Position numbers and translations under genes: made by a program
Assembly (NCBI RefSeq): GCF_018129405.1
Contig: NZ_JAFCLP010000015.1
Coordinates: forward strand, 118,519 to 182,518
Reading direction: 5' to 3'
Length of the DNA: 64,000 nt
Origin: Bradyrhizobium iriomotense
GTDB taxonomy: Bacteria > Pseudomonadota > Alphaproteobacteria > Rhizobiales > Xanthobacteraceae
Notes under the pieces: model-generated
The model's input: the letters and a program-made list of their open reading frames with translations, nothing else
Told to the model about the DNA's origin: nothing
Databases searched by the model: none
Shown here: positions 53,099 through 61,351 of the stretch, in pieces
Numbering within the stretch: the stretch's first letter is position 1
Layout of the letters: every line of letters starts with the position of its first letter

Positions 53099-53872
53099 AT
53101 GGCGATCGTCTTCATCACCGGCAGCACGGATGGTCTTGGCCGGGCGGCGGCGCAATCGCTGCTCGATCAGGGACACCGCGTGGTGCTGCACGCGCGATCG
53201 GCCGATCGCGCCGCCGCGGTTGCGGACTTCACCGCGCATGCCGCGGGCATCGTGATCGGCGACCTCAGGAGCGCGGCGGAGACGAAGGGCATCGCGGACC
53301 AGGTCAACGCGATCGGACGCATGGACGCGATCATCCACAATGCCGGCGTCTACACCGAGCGCAGCCGCGGCCCGACCGCGGAGGGCCATGCCGGCACGCT
53401 GGCGATCAACACGCTGGCGCCGTACCTGCTGACGGCCCTGATCGCGCGGCCGAAGCGGCTGGTCTATCTCAGCAGCGGCCTGCATCGCGGCGGCGAGGGC
53501 TCATTGCGCGACCTCGACTGGACCCAGCGAAGCTGGGATGCGGGGAAGGCCTATGCCGAGAGCAAGCTGCACGCGGTCGCGCTGGCCTGCGCGCTGGCAC
53601 GGCGCTGGCCGAACGTCCTCTGCAATGCGGTCGATCCCGGTTGGGTGCGCACCAGAATGGGCGGTGCGGGTGCCCCCGTGGATCTCGACACCGGACAGCG
53701 TACGCAGTCCTGGCTCGCCGTGAGCGAAGACCCGGCCGCGATGGTCAGCGGCCGCTACTGGCATCACCTCCGGCAGGAGCAGCCGGCCGGTGAGGCGACC
53801 GATCCGACATTCCAGGACGCGCTCATCGCCAGGCTGGGCGAGCTGACGGGCGTGCAGCTTCCGGTGGCGTAG
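53099..53872 (+). CDS. Short-chain dehydrogenase/reductase
   Basis: About 257 residues from ATG 53099. TGSTDGLG cofactor loop, HNAGVY, catalytic Ser in YLSSGLH and YAESK. C-terminal part ends GVQLPVA. The substrate is unknown; the MFS-CMD-cupin-SDR order suggests a small oxidative detoxification pathway. Confidence 0.87.
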   Translation: MAIVFITGSTDGLGRAAAQSLLDQGHRVVLHARSADRAAAVADFTAHAAGIVIGDLRSAAETKGIADQVNAIGRMDAIIHNAGVYTERSRGPTAEGHAGTLAINTLAPYLLTALIARPKRLVYLSSGLHRGGEGSLRDLDWTQRSWDAGKAYAESKLHAVALACALARRWPNVLCNAVDPGWVRTRMGGAGAPVDLDTGQRTQSWLAVSEDPAAMVSGRYWHHLRQEQPAGEATDPTFQDALIARLGELTGVQLPVA

Positions 53873-54268
53873 CCTACAATTCACACGCTCCAAACCACGC
53901 GGGATCAATAAACCGGGAGGTGTGAAGCGGCTCACATTCGTGCCGGGGAATTGGCTCTAGAAAAAGCCCAGGAGCCGGCAGGCTTTTCGCTCTGCGCCGA
54001 TGGCCGCGATGCGGTGCGCCAGCCGCGGCTGGGCGCGCAAGCCACGGTTCCGCGTCGTTTTGACGATCATTCGATTGGATTTCAATCGGGCGCCCACCAT
54101 GGACGGTGAGCGTCCTGGACGGAAAACAGACCGGCAGGATGCCGGCACCGCAGGATGCGGAGAACAGCGCCGGCTCGATTCGCCCGTTGCGCGCTTTTCT
54201 GTCCGGTATAGACTTTGAGTAGGCGTGAGGTTTTTTGCGCCGGCTGTTGCGCGGCTGAGGGTTGCGTC
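53873..54268. other. 396-bp region upstream of the CHAT operon
   Basis: No supported gene. A possible -10 TATAGA lies at 54207-54212 with TTGCGC 14 bases before it (short spacing). A Shine-Dalgarno GAGGG precedes the CHAT gene start. No operator was recognised. Confidence 0.35.
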
Positions 54269-55474
54269 GTGGCGAAAGTGGTTTTCAATCTGACCATTGA
54301 AGATAGTGGCGAAAGTCATTGCCGCATCGTCGCGGACTACAATTCATCGAGCCGCGAGATCGAAGTCGAGAAGCTCAAGCCCAGCTTTCGTCAGAATCTG
54401 AGGCCGTTGCAGGAAGCGATCCTCCAGTGCGCCGCCGCGCGCAACGCGAATGCGTCCGCGGCAAATGGCGGTAATGAAGCGAGACCCGCTCTCCGTGACG
54501 CTGCCGGAGGTCTGACCTCGGGGTCGGACGAACGGATCGTGCAGGAGATCGGATCGCAACTCTTCGAGTTCATCTTTCAGCGCAAGATCCTCGAGCTCTA
54601 TCGGGAATGTTCCCAGGCGGCGCGAAAGGACGATCAGCCGTTCCTGATCCGCCTGCGGGTCACCGACCCCACGCTCGCCTACGTGCCGTGGGAGACGATG
54701 TACGACAAGAAGAACCGCTTCTACGTGACGACGTCGCAAAGTACGCCATTCATGCGGGCCGTCGACGACTATGGTGAGGAGCGCCGGGTGAGCGCGGCAA
54801 GGCCGATACGGATGCTCGGCATGGCTGCGCGGGTCAAGGTCCTGAACGGATTGCCGCTGGACGAGATCGAGGTCGATGCCGAGCAGGTCGCTATCAAGAA
54901 CGCGTTGAGCGAGCTGAACGATGGCAAGAGGCTGAAACTGTCGTGGATCCCCTCGGCGAAGGCGCGGGATCTCAACCGCCGCTTCCTGAGGGGAGACGAA
55001 GGCAAGCGGTGGGACCTGTTTCACTTCATCGGCCATGGCGGCCATGATCCCGAGCGGCAGATGGGCTTTATCGTGGTCCAGGAAGAGGGCGGGCCGAAGG
55101 GGAAAAGGCTTTATGCCGACTCGCTGAAAGAATTCCTGACCCAGCCCGGTCAAACGCCGAGTCTCGTCGTCCTGAACTCCTGCAGCGGCGCGCAGGGCGA
55201 GCCGGGCTCTCTGTTCTCGAGCACCGCCGCCGAGCTCATTCAGGGCGGCGTGCCCGCCGTGATCGCCATGCAGTTCGAGATCAGCGACAACATGGGTCTC
55301 GCCTTCGCCGATACGTTCTACACCTATCTGGCGGAAAACGTTTCGATTCAGGCCGCGCTGGCGCATACCCGGGCCGAATTGAAGGCGCGGCAATTCGCGG
55401 AATGGATTTCGCCGGTTCTGTACATGCGCGGCCTCGACGGAGAAATTTTCGTGGACCGGGCCGGATCGGAGTGA
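54269..55474 (+). CDS. CHAT-domain (caspase-like) protease
   Basis: About 401 residues from GTG 54269, with GAGGG nine bases upstream. The C-terminal ~220 residues form a CHAT peptidase domain: strand and His in FHFIGHGGHD (His256), and LVVLNSCSGA (Cys305), the catalytic dyad of clan CD peptidases. The GGVPAVIAMQFEISD and AFADTFYTYL segments match the family's C-terminal part. The N-terminal ~130 residues are a small domain with no named homology. CHAT proteins act in TPR-CHAT (Craspase) and gasdermin-linked systems. It is first of three genes, ten bases before the membrane protein. Confidence 0.88.
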   Translation: MAKVVFNLTIEDSGESHCRIVADYNSSSREIEVEKLKPSFRQNLRPLQEAILQCAAARNANASAANGGNEARPALRDAAGGLTSGSDERIVQEIGSQLFEFIFQRKILELYRECSQAARKDDQPFLIRLRVTDPTLAYVPWETMYDKKNRFYVTTSQSTPFMRAVDDYGEERRVSAARPIRMLGMAARVKVLNGLPLDEIEVDAEQVAIKNALSELNDGKRLKLSWIPSAKARDLNRRFLRGDEGKRWDLFHFIGHGGHDPERQMGFIVVQEEGGPKGKRLYADSLKEFLTQPGQTPSLVVLNSCSGAQGEPGSLFSSTAAELIQGGVPAVIAMQFEISDNMGLAFADTFYTYLAENVSIQAALAHTRAELKARQFAEWISPVLYMRGLDGEIFVDRAGSE

Positions 55475-55484
55475 GTTTTCATCC

Positions 55485-57083
55485 ATGCATGGCCTCGACC
55501 CGTCGATCGTAGCTCTCGGCCTCGGTGCGATTGCGATCTGCGTCGTCAGCGCGATCGACTTCCACGCACCTTTCGAAACCGCGGACATCCGCTTTGCCGT
55601 GATGCGCGATCGCTATTATTTCGCGGTCTTCGCCTACGTCACGATCGCGGTGGTGTTCTATTTCTTCGTTGCGATCCTGATGTCGCGCGGAACTGGCCTC
55701 GTCGTCGCGATCCCTGCGACGATCGCCTTCATGGTGCTGACGCCCCATTTGCCGGTGCTCGGCTGGGTGATCGATTTCCTGCGGCGCATGATGCAGACAT
55801 TGGCACGCTATCCGCAGGTGGTGGAGACCGTCATCGTCGCCATCGCGCGGTCACCCATCAAGGTGACGGAGCGGGCAAGGCCCGAGTTGCAGCGCGAGCT
55901 CGAAGGGTACGGCGTTCCCGCCGGGCTGATCGAGAAGGCGCTCAACGACGACGACCAGGTGCTCGCACCCGGCGCCGCAACCATGATCAAGCAGGTCGCC
56001 TCCCTCCACACCAGTTTCGTCGAGCTGCGCAACAACAAGCGATTCAAGAGATTCTTCCGCGCCCGGAAAGCCGCCTTCGACGAGATGGAAAGGCAATATC
56101 GGCGCATGCTGCGGCGATCGGCCCGTGCCCTCCTGCTGACGGAGGACATCACGGTGTCGGACGTGGACGCGCTGGAGCTGGTGCTCGAGATTTCCGATTT
56201 CATCTCCGAGGAATGCGAGGATCTGCGCGTCGCCTACCAGCGTCGATTGGCCGAGGCGACGTTGTCGGTGGTCGACAGGCGCGATTCCCGCATGGAGCTG
56301 ATCTCCAGCTTCGGGTATCAGACCGTTCTCCCCCAGCCGCTGCCGTTTGCGCCGCTGGTGATCATCTTCGTGCTCGACTTCGTGGTCTCCGTCGCACCGC
56401 TGTTCTTCATGGACCTGTCGAAGAATTACGAGGTCGACTCGCTGACCGGTGGGCTCTCCTCCGCCGCACATGCGGTCGCCGTGATGATCTCGATCTTCTT
56501 TGCGATCTACCCGAAGGCCTCGACGAATTTCGCGCGTCCCTCGCTGTATGCCTTACCCTGGCGCTCCTACATCGTCTTCGGCGCGCTATCCTATTTGCTC
56601 GGCAACGCCGTGCTCTGGATCACCTACAGCGCGATCCCGATCGCGCCCGGCTGGCTGGCAAGCGGTCATCCGCTTGCGGCGAGCTCGCTGGTGTCCCTGG
56701 TCTTCCTGGTCAATACGCTGGTCCTGAGCATTCTTCTCGACGTGCGGCTGAGAGCCGATTCACTGGACTATCACGAGGCAAGGCTGAGGGACGGCGCGAC
56801 CCATGCGGTGGTCATGGCGTCCGTCATGCTCTGTCTTCTCATCGGATTCACATTGGTGAGCAGATATTTCGGCCTGAACATGCCGTATATCTCCTGGCTG
56901 CAATACGCTTTCACCATCGCGCTGTTCGGTGTGCTCGGATTCGTCATGGGCTATCTCGTGCCGTCGACCGCGGAAGCCTACATCGAGGCCAACAAGCTGA
57001 TCCGGAAGTCGTCGGCGCTTGACGGCAACCGGCTCGAATGGGCGGTGCCGGCGTCTCAGCCGAGCACGCAGCTCAGGTCTTGA
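55485..57083 (+). CDS. Multi-pass membrane protein between two CHAT genes
   Basis: 532 residues. Three helices (about residues 8-25, 42-64, 70-90) are followed by a soluble helical domain (~95-285; ERARPELQRELEGYGVPAGL, and a stretch rich in Arg/Lys RKAAFDEMERQYRRMLRR), then about six helices from ~290 to ~500 and a short tail. No recognised family. Wedged between protease genes, it may be the substrate, receptor or effector. It starts at ATG 55485, ten bases after the CHAT stop. Confidence 0.75.
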   Translation: MHGLDPSIVALGLGAIAICVVSAIDFHAPFETADIRFAVMRDRYYFAVFAYVTIAVVFYFFVAILMSRGTGLVVAIPATIAFMVLTPHLPVLGWVIDFLRRMMQTLARYPQVVETVIVAIARSPIKVTERARPELQRELEGYGVPAGLIEKALNDDDQVLAPGAATMIKQVASLHTSFVELRNNKRFKRFFRARKAAFDEMERQYRRMLRRSARALLLTEDITVSDVDALELVLEISDFISEECEDLRVAYQRRLAEATLSVVDRRDSRMELISSFGYQTVLPQPLPFAPLVIIFVLDFVVSVAPLFFMDLSKNYEVDSLTGGLSSAAHAVAVMISIFFAIYPKASTNFARPSLYALPWRSYIVFGALSYLLGNAVLWITYSAIPIAPGWLASGHPLAASSLVSLVFLVNTLVLSILLDVRLRADSLDYHEARLRDGATHAVVMASVMLCLLIGFTLVSRYFGLNMPYISWLQYAFTIALFGVLGFVMGYLVPSTAEAYIEANKLIRKSSALDGNRLEWAVPASQPSTQLRS

Positions 57084-57159
57084 TTTCACGCCGGGCCCGC
57101 AAGGTCCGTGCGGCACATGAGGATGCGACGAAGCAGACCGTCTGGACAGGGGCGAAGTC

Positions 57160-60100
57160 ATGGCTGAACTCGAAGTGGCGAACGGGATCGTGGTCCGTAG
57201 TCCCGACGATGTCGAAATCAGGATCGTTCAGGACGGCGCTGTCCGCCGCGGATTGCGCCGCGGGACTGCCAGCGGGATCAGTGGCGCCGATCAGCTCAGG
57301 GGAGCGTTGGCGTCCGACTTCACCATCGCGGCCGAAGTCGAAATGGTGCCGACACGCCCGGGAACGCGTGCGCTGCGACGGGACGCATCGACGCCGACGC
57401 AGATCGAGGTCGAAGTCGGCCCGTCGGAAAGGGCGCTGGTCCTGATCGAGGGCGCAGGTGGCGTCTATGCCTGGACCTATCCGCTGGCGGCGGGCCAGCC
57501 GTCGAGGCAGCGTGGAGGTGCACAGGTTCTGGTGTTTCCGCTGACGGCCGCGACGCGGGGCTCGGCGCGCGGCGTCGCCCCCGCCAGCGGCAAGCGCGGT
57601 CCCGTTCTCGACTGGGTGTCCGACAAGCTGATCGATCCGGTCCGCGCCTATGTACTGAAGTTCGCCGCCAGAACGGCGATCGATGTGGCGACCGACTATA
57701 TCGAGGGAGACAAGGAAGAGGGCATCGTGGTGGTGGCTGGCCTCGATCCGGCAGCATGGATACCGGCGCGATCGGCGCGGCCTCCGCTGCCGCAGGATCG
57801 CCCGCTGAAGATCCTGCTCATGGTGCACGGCACGTTCTCGTCGACGGCGAGCGGCTTCGCGCAGCTTGCCGGCTCTGACGGCGGCAAGACGTTTCTGTCG
57901 AAGGCCAGCGCGCATTACGACGCCGTCCTCGGCTTCGATCACAAGACCCTGACCGTAACACCTCGAGAGAATGCGGCCGCTCTTGTTGCCGCGCTGCAGG
58001 CGCTCGGAATCCCCAAAAATTCCTCGATCGACGCCGTCATCCACAGTCGCGGCGGACTTGTCTATCGCGTGGTCGAAAATCTGCTCGCGGACAAGCGGCC
58101 GGACATCCGGCTCGGCAAGGCCATCTTTGTCGGCTGCACCAATGCCGGAACGCATCTGGCCGAGCCCGAGAACTGGGCGGCGATGATCGACCTCTACACC
58201 AACGGGATCATGGCCGGCGTCCGCGCGGTCTCATTCCTCGCAGGTGGCGCTGCGCTGAGCCCCATCGTGTCGCAGGGGATCAAGACCGTCGGCCGTTTCG
58301 TCCAGGCGTTTTCCGAAGTCGCCATCGACGAGGGCCGGGTGCCCGGACTTGCCGCGATGCGCCCAACGAGCGATCTCGTCAGGGAGCTGAACGGCGCGGA
58401 CGGTCCTCTCGACAGGCTCGCAGCGTATCATGCGATCACGTCGAATTTCGTCCCGCAGATCGCACCCGACAAGGGCGTGACGAAGGAGTTCGCCGAGTTC
58501 ATTGCCGATCGCGTGACAAATCGGCTGTTCCAGCTCGACAATGATCTGGTGGTGGATACGGCGTCGATGACATCGTTCGGGACCCGTGGCCCGCGCCTTG
58601 CGAAGGACGCGACGTTTGCTTTCGGCGATACGGACGACGTGTTCCACACCACGTATTTTGCGACGGATATCGTTCCTTCGAAATTGAGCGAGTGGCTGGG
58701 CCTTGGTGCGTCTCGTCCCGACAGCGTCCCGGTGCAAATCGACCTGCAGCAGCCGCCGCCGCGGCGATCGAGGCGGGGAGTGGCGTCCATCGTCGAAAGC
58801 CCGCTCGAATCCGGTTCGGCTGCGCGCGAATGGGAAAGCCCCGGATCCGCGTCCATGTCGGACACGCTCACATTGCGACGGACGCGATCGCGCTCCGCTC
58901 CTTCGGCCAGGCCGCCCGCGGCCAAGGAGGCACCTGCCGCAGGTGACACGCCGCCCGCGGCATCGACGTCGCCGGGGTCACGGACCGCGGCCTGCTATTT
59001 TGCGGCGGAGATCGAGTCTCATCCGCCGCCGAAGAAGCCGGTCCCGCTGTTCGTCACGGTCTCCCGACAGAAGATCGAGGCTGCGGAGAGCCCGGCCTCG
59101 GCGGCCCTGGATGCGCCGGTCAACGTCGATACGGCACGCGCCATCGTCGTCGAGGTCATCGCGCGCAAGAATTGCCGGGTCATCGGAGACACCAGCGCCG
59201 AGATCGAGCTGCCACGGGATCAGCGCGCGGAGTCGCTGCGCTTCGTCGTCGAGGGCACCGCGGAAGGCGCGGCCGATATCCTGGTCGAAGCACGGCAGGG
59301 CCCGCGCATTCTCGCGTCATTCACCCTGGCGCCCGTGTTCGTCGACGCCGACAGCAAGACCTTGCGCCGGGGCCAGGCCGGATTGGCCATGGCGGCACAT
59401 CCGGACGAGCCGGCGGTGCTGCGGATCTACGAGATCGTGGAGAGCGGCAAGGTGACGCTGCGTTTTGATCTTGCCTGCGTCGATCCGAACATCGCGGTGT
59501 CGGAATCGCGCACGCTTCCGGGCGGCTTCTCGCGCGATGTCTATGTCGCGGAGATCTTCAAGGGCATCGAGAGCGCGTGGCTCGCAACGAACCGCCTGTA
59601 TGACCAGTTCCTGTCGCGCCTGCAGGCAAACGGAATCGTCATGGCAAACGAGTTGTTGCCGGATCGGGTCCGCGAGGCGTTGTGGACCCACCGCGACGCG
59701 ATCCGCGCGATCCAGGTCATCTCGGAGGAGCCCTTCATTCCCTGGGAGCTGCTCTACATCAACGATCGGAAGTCCGGGCCGGACGGAAAGGGTTTTCTGG
59801 CGGAATGGGGGCTGGTGCGTTGGTTGCACAGCACGCCGTGGCCTGGTCCGCAACTCGCCATGCGCAATGATCGCGTCAACTACGTGATCCCGGCCTATGT
59901 CGATCCCGGCCTGCGGCTCGAAGGCGCCGATGCCGAACGTCAGATGCTGGCCAAGCTGTTCGGCAGCCCCCGCGAGGTGACGGCCGAGAGCATCGCCGTG
60001 ACCAGCTTCCTGCAGAAGGCTGCGAAGGAATGCGACGTCCTGCACTTTGCCTGTCATGGCGAGGCGGCACAGCGGGCGGTGATGACGGCCGACCTGTTGA

Positions 60101-60513
60101 TGACGGGCACCAAGGTCGACGGCAATTTTGCCCAGGACTCGCTCTCGGCGGATCAGGTCAAGGCGTATGCCCGCTTCGCCGAGAGCGGGCCGAACCCGAT
60201 GGTCTTCATCAACGCCTGCCAGACCGGGCGTGCCGGGCGCGGCATCGGCGGAGGCGTCGCCGGTTTCGTCGACGCATTCCTGCGGCCGTACTCCGAACGC
60301 GGCGCGGGCGCGCTGGTCGGCGCGCTTTGGTCGGTCGACGACAAGCTGGCCTACAGCTTTGCCGAGGCGTTCTATCGTTCGCTCAAGGAGGGGGAGACGC
60401 TGGTCGATGCCGTCCGCTCCGCGCGCGAGGCCGCCAAGAACCGGAAGGAACTGACCTGGCTGGCCTATTCCGTGTATGGCAATCCGTTCGCGCGCGCCTC
60501 GGATGGCTCCTAG
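57160..60513 (+). CDS. Alpha/beta hydrolase-CHAT fusion protein
   Basis: 1117 residues from ATG 57160. Residues ~1-200 form a beta-rich N-terminal part. An alpha/beta hydrolase domain (~215-500) has LLMVHGTFSS (oxyanion-side His223) and the nucleophile elbow HSRGG (Ser296), as in DUF7379-type lipase-like proteins. A Pro/Arg-rich linker (~520-620) and an Ig-like region (~620-760) follow. A C-terminal CHAT domain (~790-1117) contains DVLHFACHGEA (His966) and MVFINACQTG (Cys1020), both intact. The pairing of a hydrolase with a protease in one chain suggests proteolytic control of a lipase-like activity, or the reverse. It lies 76 bases after the membrane-protein gene. Confidence 0.87.
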   Translation: MAELEVANGIVVRSPDDVEIRIVQDGAVRRGLRRGTASGISGADQLRGALASDFTIAAEVEMVPTRPGTRALRRDASTPTQIEVEVGPSERALVLIEGAGGVYAWTYPLAAGQPSRQRGGAQVLVFPLTAATRGSARGVAPASGKRGPVLDWVSDKLIDPVRAYVLKFAARTAIDVATDYIEGDKEEGIVVVAGLDPAAWIPARSARPPLPQDRPLKILLMVHGTFSSTASGFAQLAGSDGGKTFLSKASAHYDAVLGFDHKTLTVTPRENAAALVAALQALGIPKNSSIDAVIHSRGGLVYRVVENLLADKRPDIRLGKAIFVGCTNAGTHLAEPENWAAMIDLYTNGIMAGVRAVSFLAGGAALSPIVSQGIKTVGRFVQAFSEVAIDEGRVPGLAAMRPTSDLVRELNGADGPLDRLAAYHAITSNFVPQIAPDKGVTKEFAEFIADRVTNRLFQLDNDLVVDTASMTSFGTRGPRLAKDATFAFGDTDDVFHTTYFATDIVPSKLSEWLGLGASRPDSVPVQIDLQQPPPRRSRRGVASIVESPLESGSAAREWESPGSASMSDTLTLRRTRSRSAPSARPPAAKEAPAAGDTPPAASTSPGSRTAACYFAAEIESHPPPKKPVPLFVTVSRQKIEAAESPASAALDAPVNVDTARAIVVEVIARKNCRVIGDTSAEIELPRDQRAESLRFVVEGTAEGAADILVEARQGPRILASFTLAPVFVDADSKTLRRGQAGLAMAAHPDEPAVLRIYEIVESGKVTLRFDLACVDPNIAVSESRTLPGGFSRDVYVAEIFKGIESAWLATNRLYDQFLSRLQANGIVMANELLPDRVREALWTHRDAIRAIQVISEEPFIPWELLYINDRKSGPDGKGFLAEWGLVRWLHSTPWPGPQLAMRNDRVNYVIPAYVDPGLRLEGADAERQMLAKLFGSPREVTAESIAVTSFLQKAAKECDVLHFACHGEAAQRAVMTADLLMTGTKVDGNFAQDSLSADQVKAYARFAESGPNPMVFINACQTGRAGRGIGGGVAGFVDAFLRPYSERGAGALVGALWSVDDKLAYSFAEAFYRSLKEGETLVDAVRSAREAAKNRKELTWLAYSVYGNPFARASDGS

Positions 60514-60675
60514 GTAGCGGGATCTATCCGTCGCCCTCTGCTTACATGAACCTGACAGGGCCGGGAGGCGGCTGCCGGGTGCTTTTTCGCTGGCCGAAAC
60601 CGGACGAATGGGGGAAGAGAGCACGGATGCGGCGCGAGCCGTGCTGTGACACCGGAACATCCGGCGGGAAATGCG

Positions 60676-61350
60676 ATGCGCCTTCTGATCGTCGAGGACA
60701 ATGCCGAGCTGTCGCGGCTCGTGGCCGCCGGGCTGTCGGCGGCCGGCTATGAGAGCGACATCGTCGGCAGCGCGGCCGAGGCGCGCGAGGCGGTCAGCAG
60801 CGTCAGCTACGCCGCGATGGTTCTCGACCTCGGCCTTCCCGACGGCGACGGCCTGTCGGTGCTGCGCGAGCTGCGCCGGCAGATGGAACCGCTGCCGGTG
60901 CTGGTGCTGACGGCGCGCGGCGGCCTGCAGGATCGCGTGAGCGGCCTGCGCAGCGGCGCCGACGACTATCTCGCAAAGCCGTTCGCGATGGAGGAGCTGG
61001 TGGCGCGGCTGGAGGCGATCCTGCGCCGGCCGGGCCAGCTGCTCGGACGCTCGCTCAGTCTCGCCAACCTCGTCTACGACACCGAGAGCCGCCAGATCTT
61101 CGTCGACGACCAGCCGCGGATCATCTCCGCGCGAGAGACCTCGGTGCTCGAGATCCTGCTGCGCCGGCAGGGACGGGTGGTGCCGAAGAAGAACGTTGAG
61201 GACCACATCTTCGGCCTCGAAGGCGAGGTCGCCTCCAATGCGGTCGAGGTCTACGTCTCGCGGCTGCGCAAGCAGCTCGCCGAGCACGGCGCCAAGGTCG
61301 TGATCCACACCATCCGTGGCGTCGGCTACCTGATGGCCGAGGAGAAATAG
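60676..61350 (+). CDS. OmpR-family response regulator (TctD/QseB-like)
   Basis: About 224 residues from ATG 60676. Receiver domain: LLIVEDNAELSRLV, phospho-acceptor Asp in MVLDLGLPDGDG, Lys in YLAKPFAMEEL. The winged-helix output domain has SARETSVLEILLRRQGRVVPK and YVSRLRKQL. It is 162 bases downstream of the CHAT operon and pairs with the kinase two bases further on. Confidence 0.92.
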   Translation: MRLLIVEDNAELSRLVAAGLSAAGYESDIVGSAAEAREAVSSVSYAAMVLDLGLPDGDGLSVLRELRRQMEPLPVLVLTARGGLQDRVSGLRSGADDYLAKPFAMEELVARLEAILRRPGQLLGRSLSLANLVYDTESRQIFVDDQPRIISARETSVLEILLRRQGRVVPKKNVEDHIFGLEGEVASNAVEVYVSRLRKQLAEHGAKVVIHTIRGVGYLMAEEK

Positions 61351-61351
61351 C

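Noticed and set aside
57073-58155. 360-codon minus-strand frame
   Set aside because: Antisense of the hydrolase-CHAT gene; no domain.
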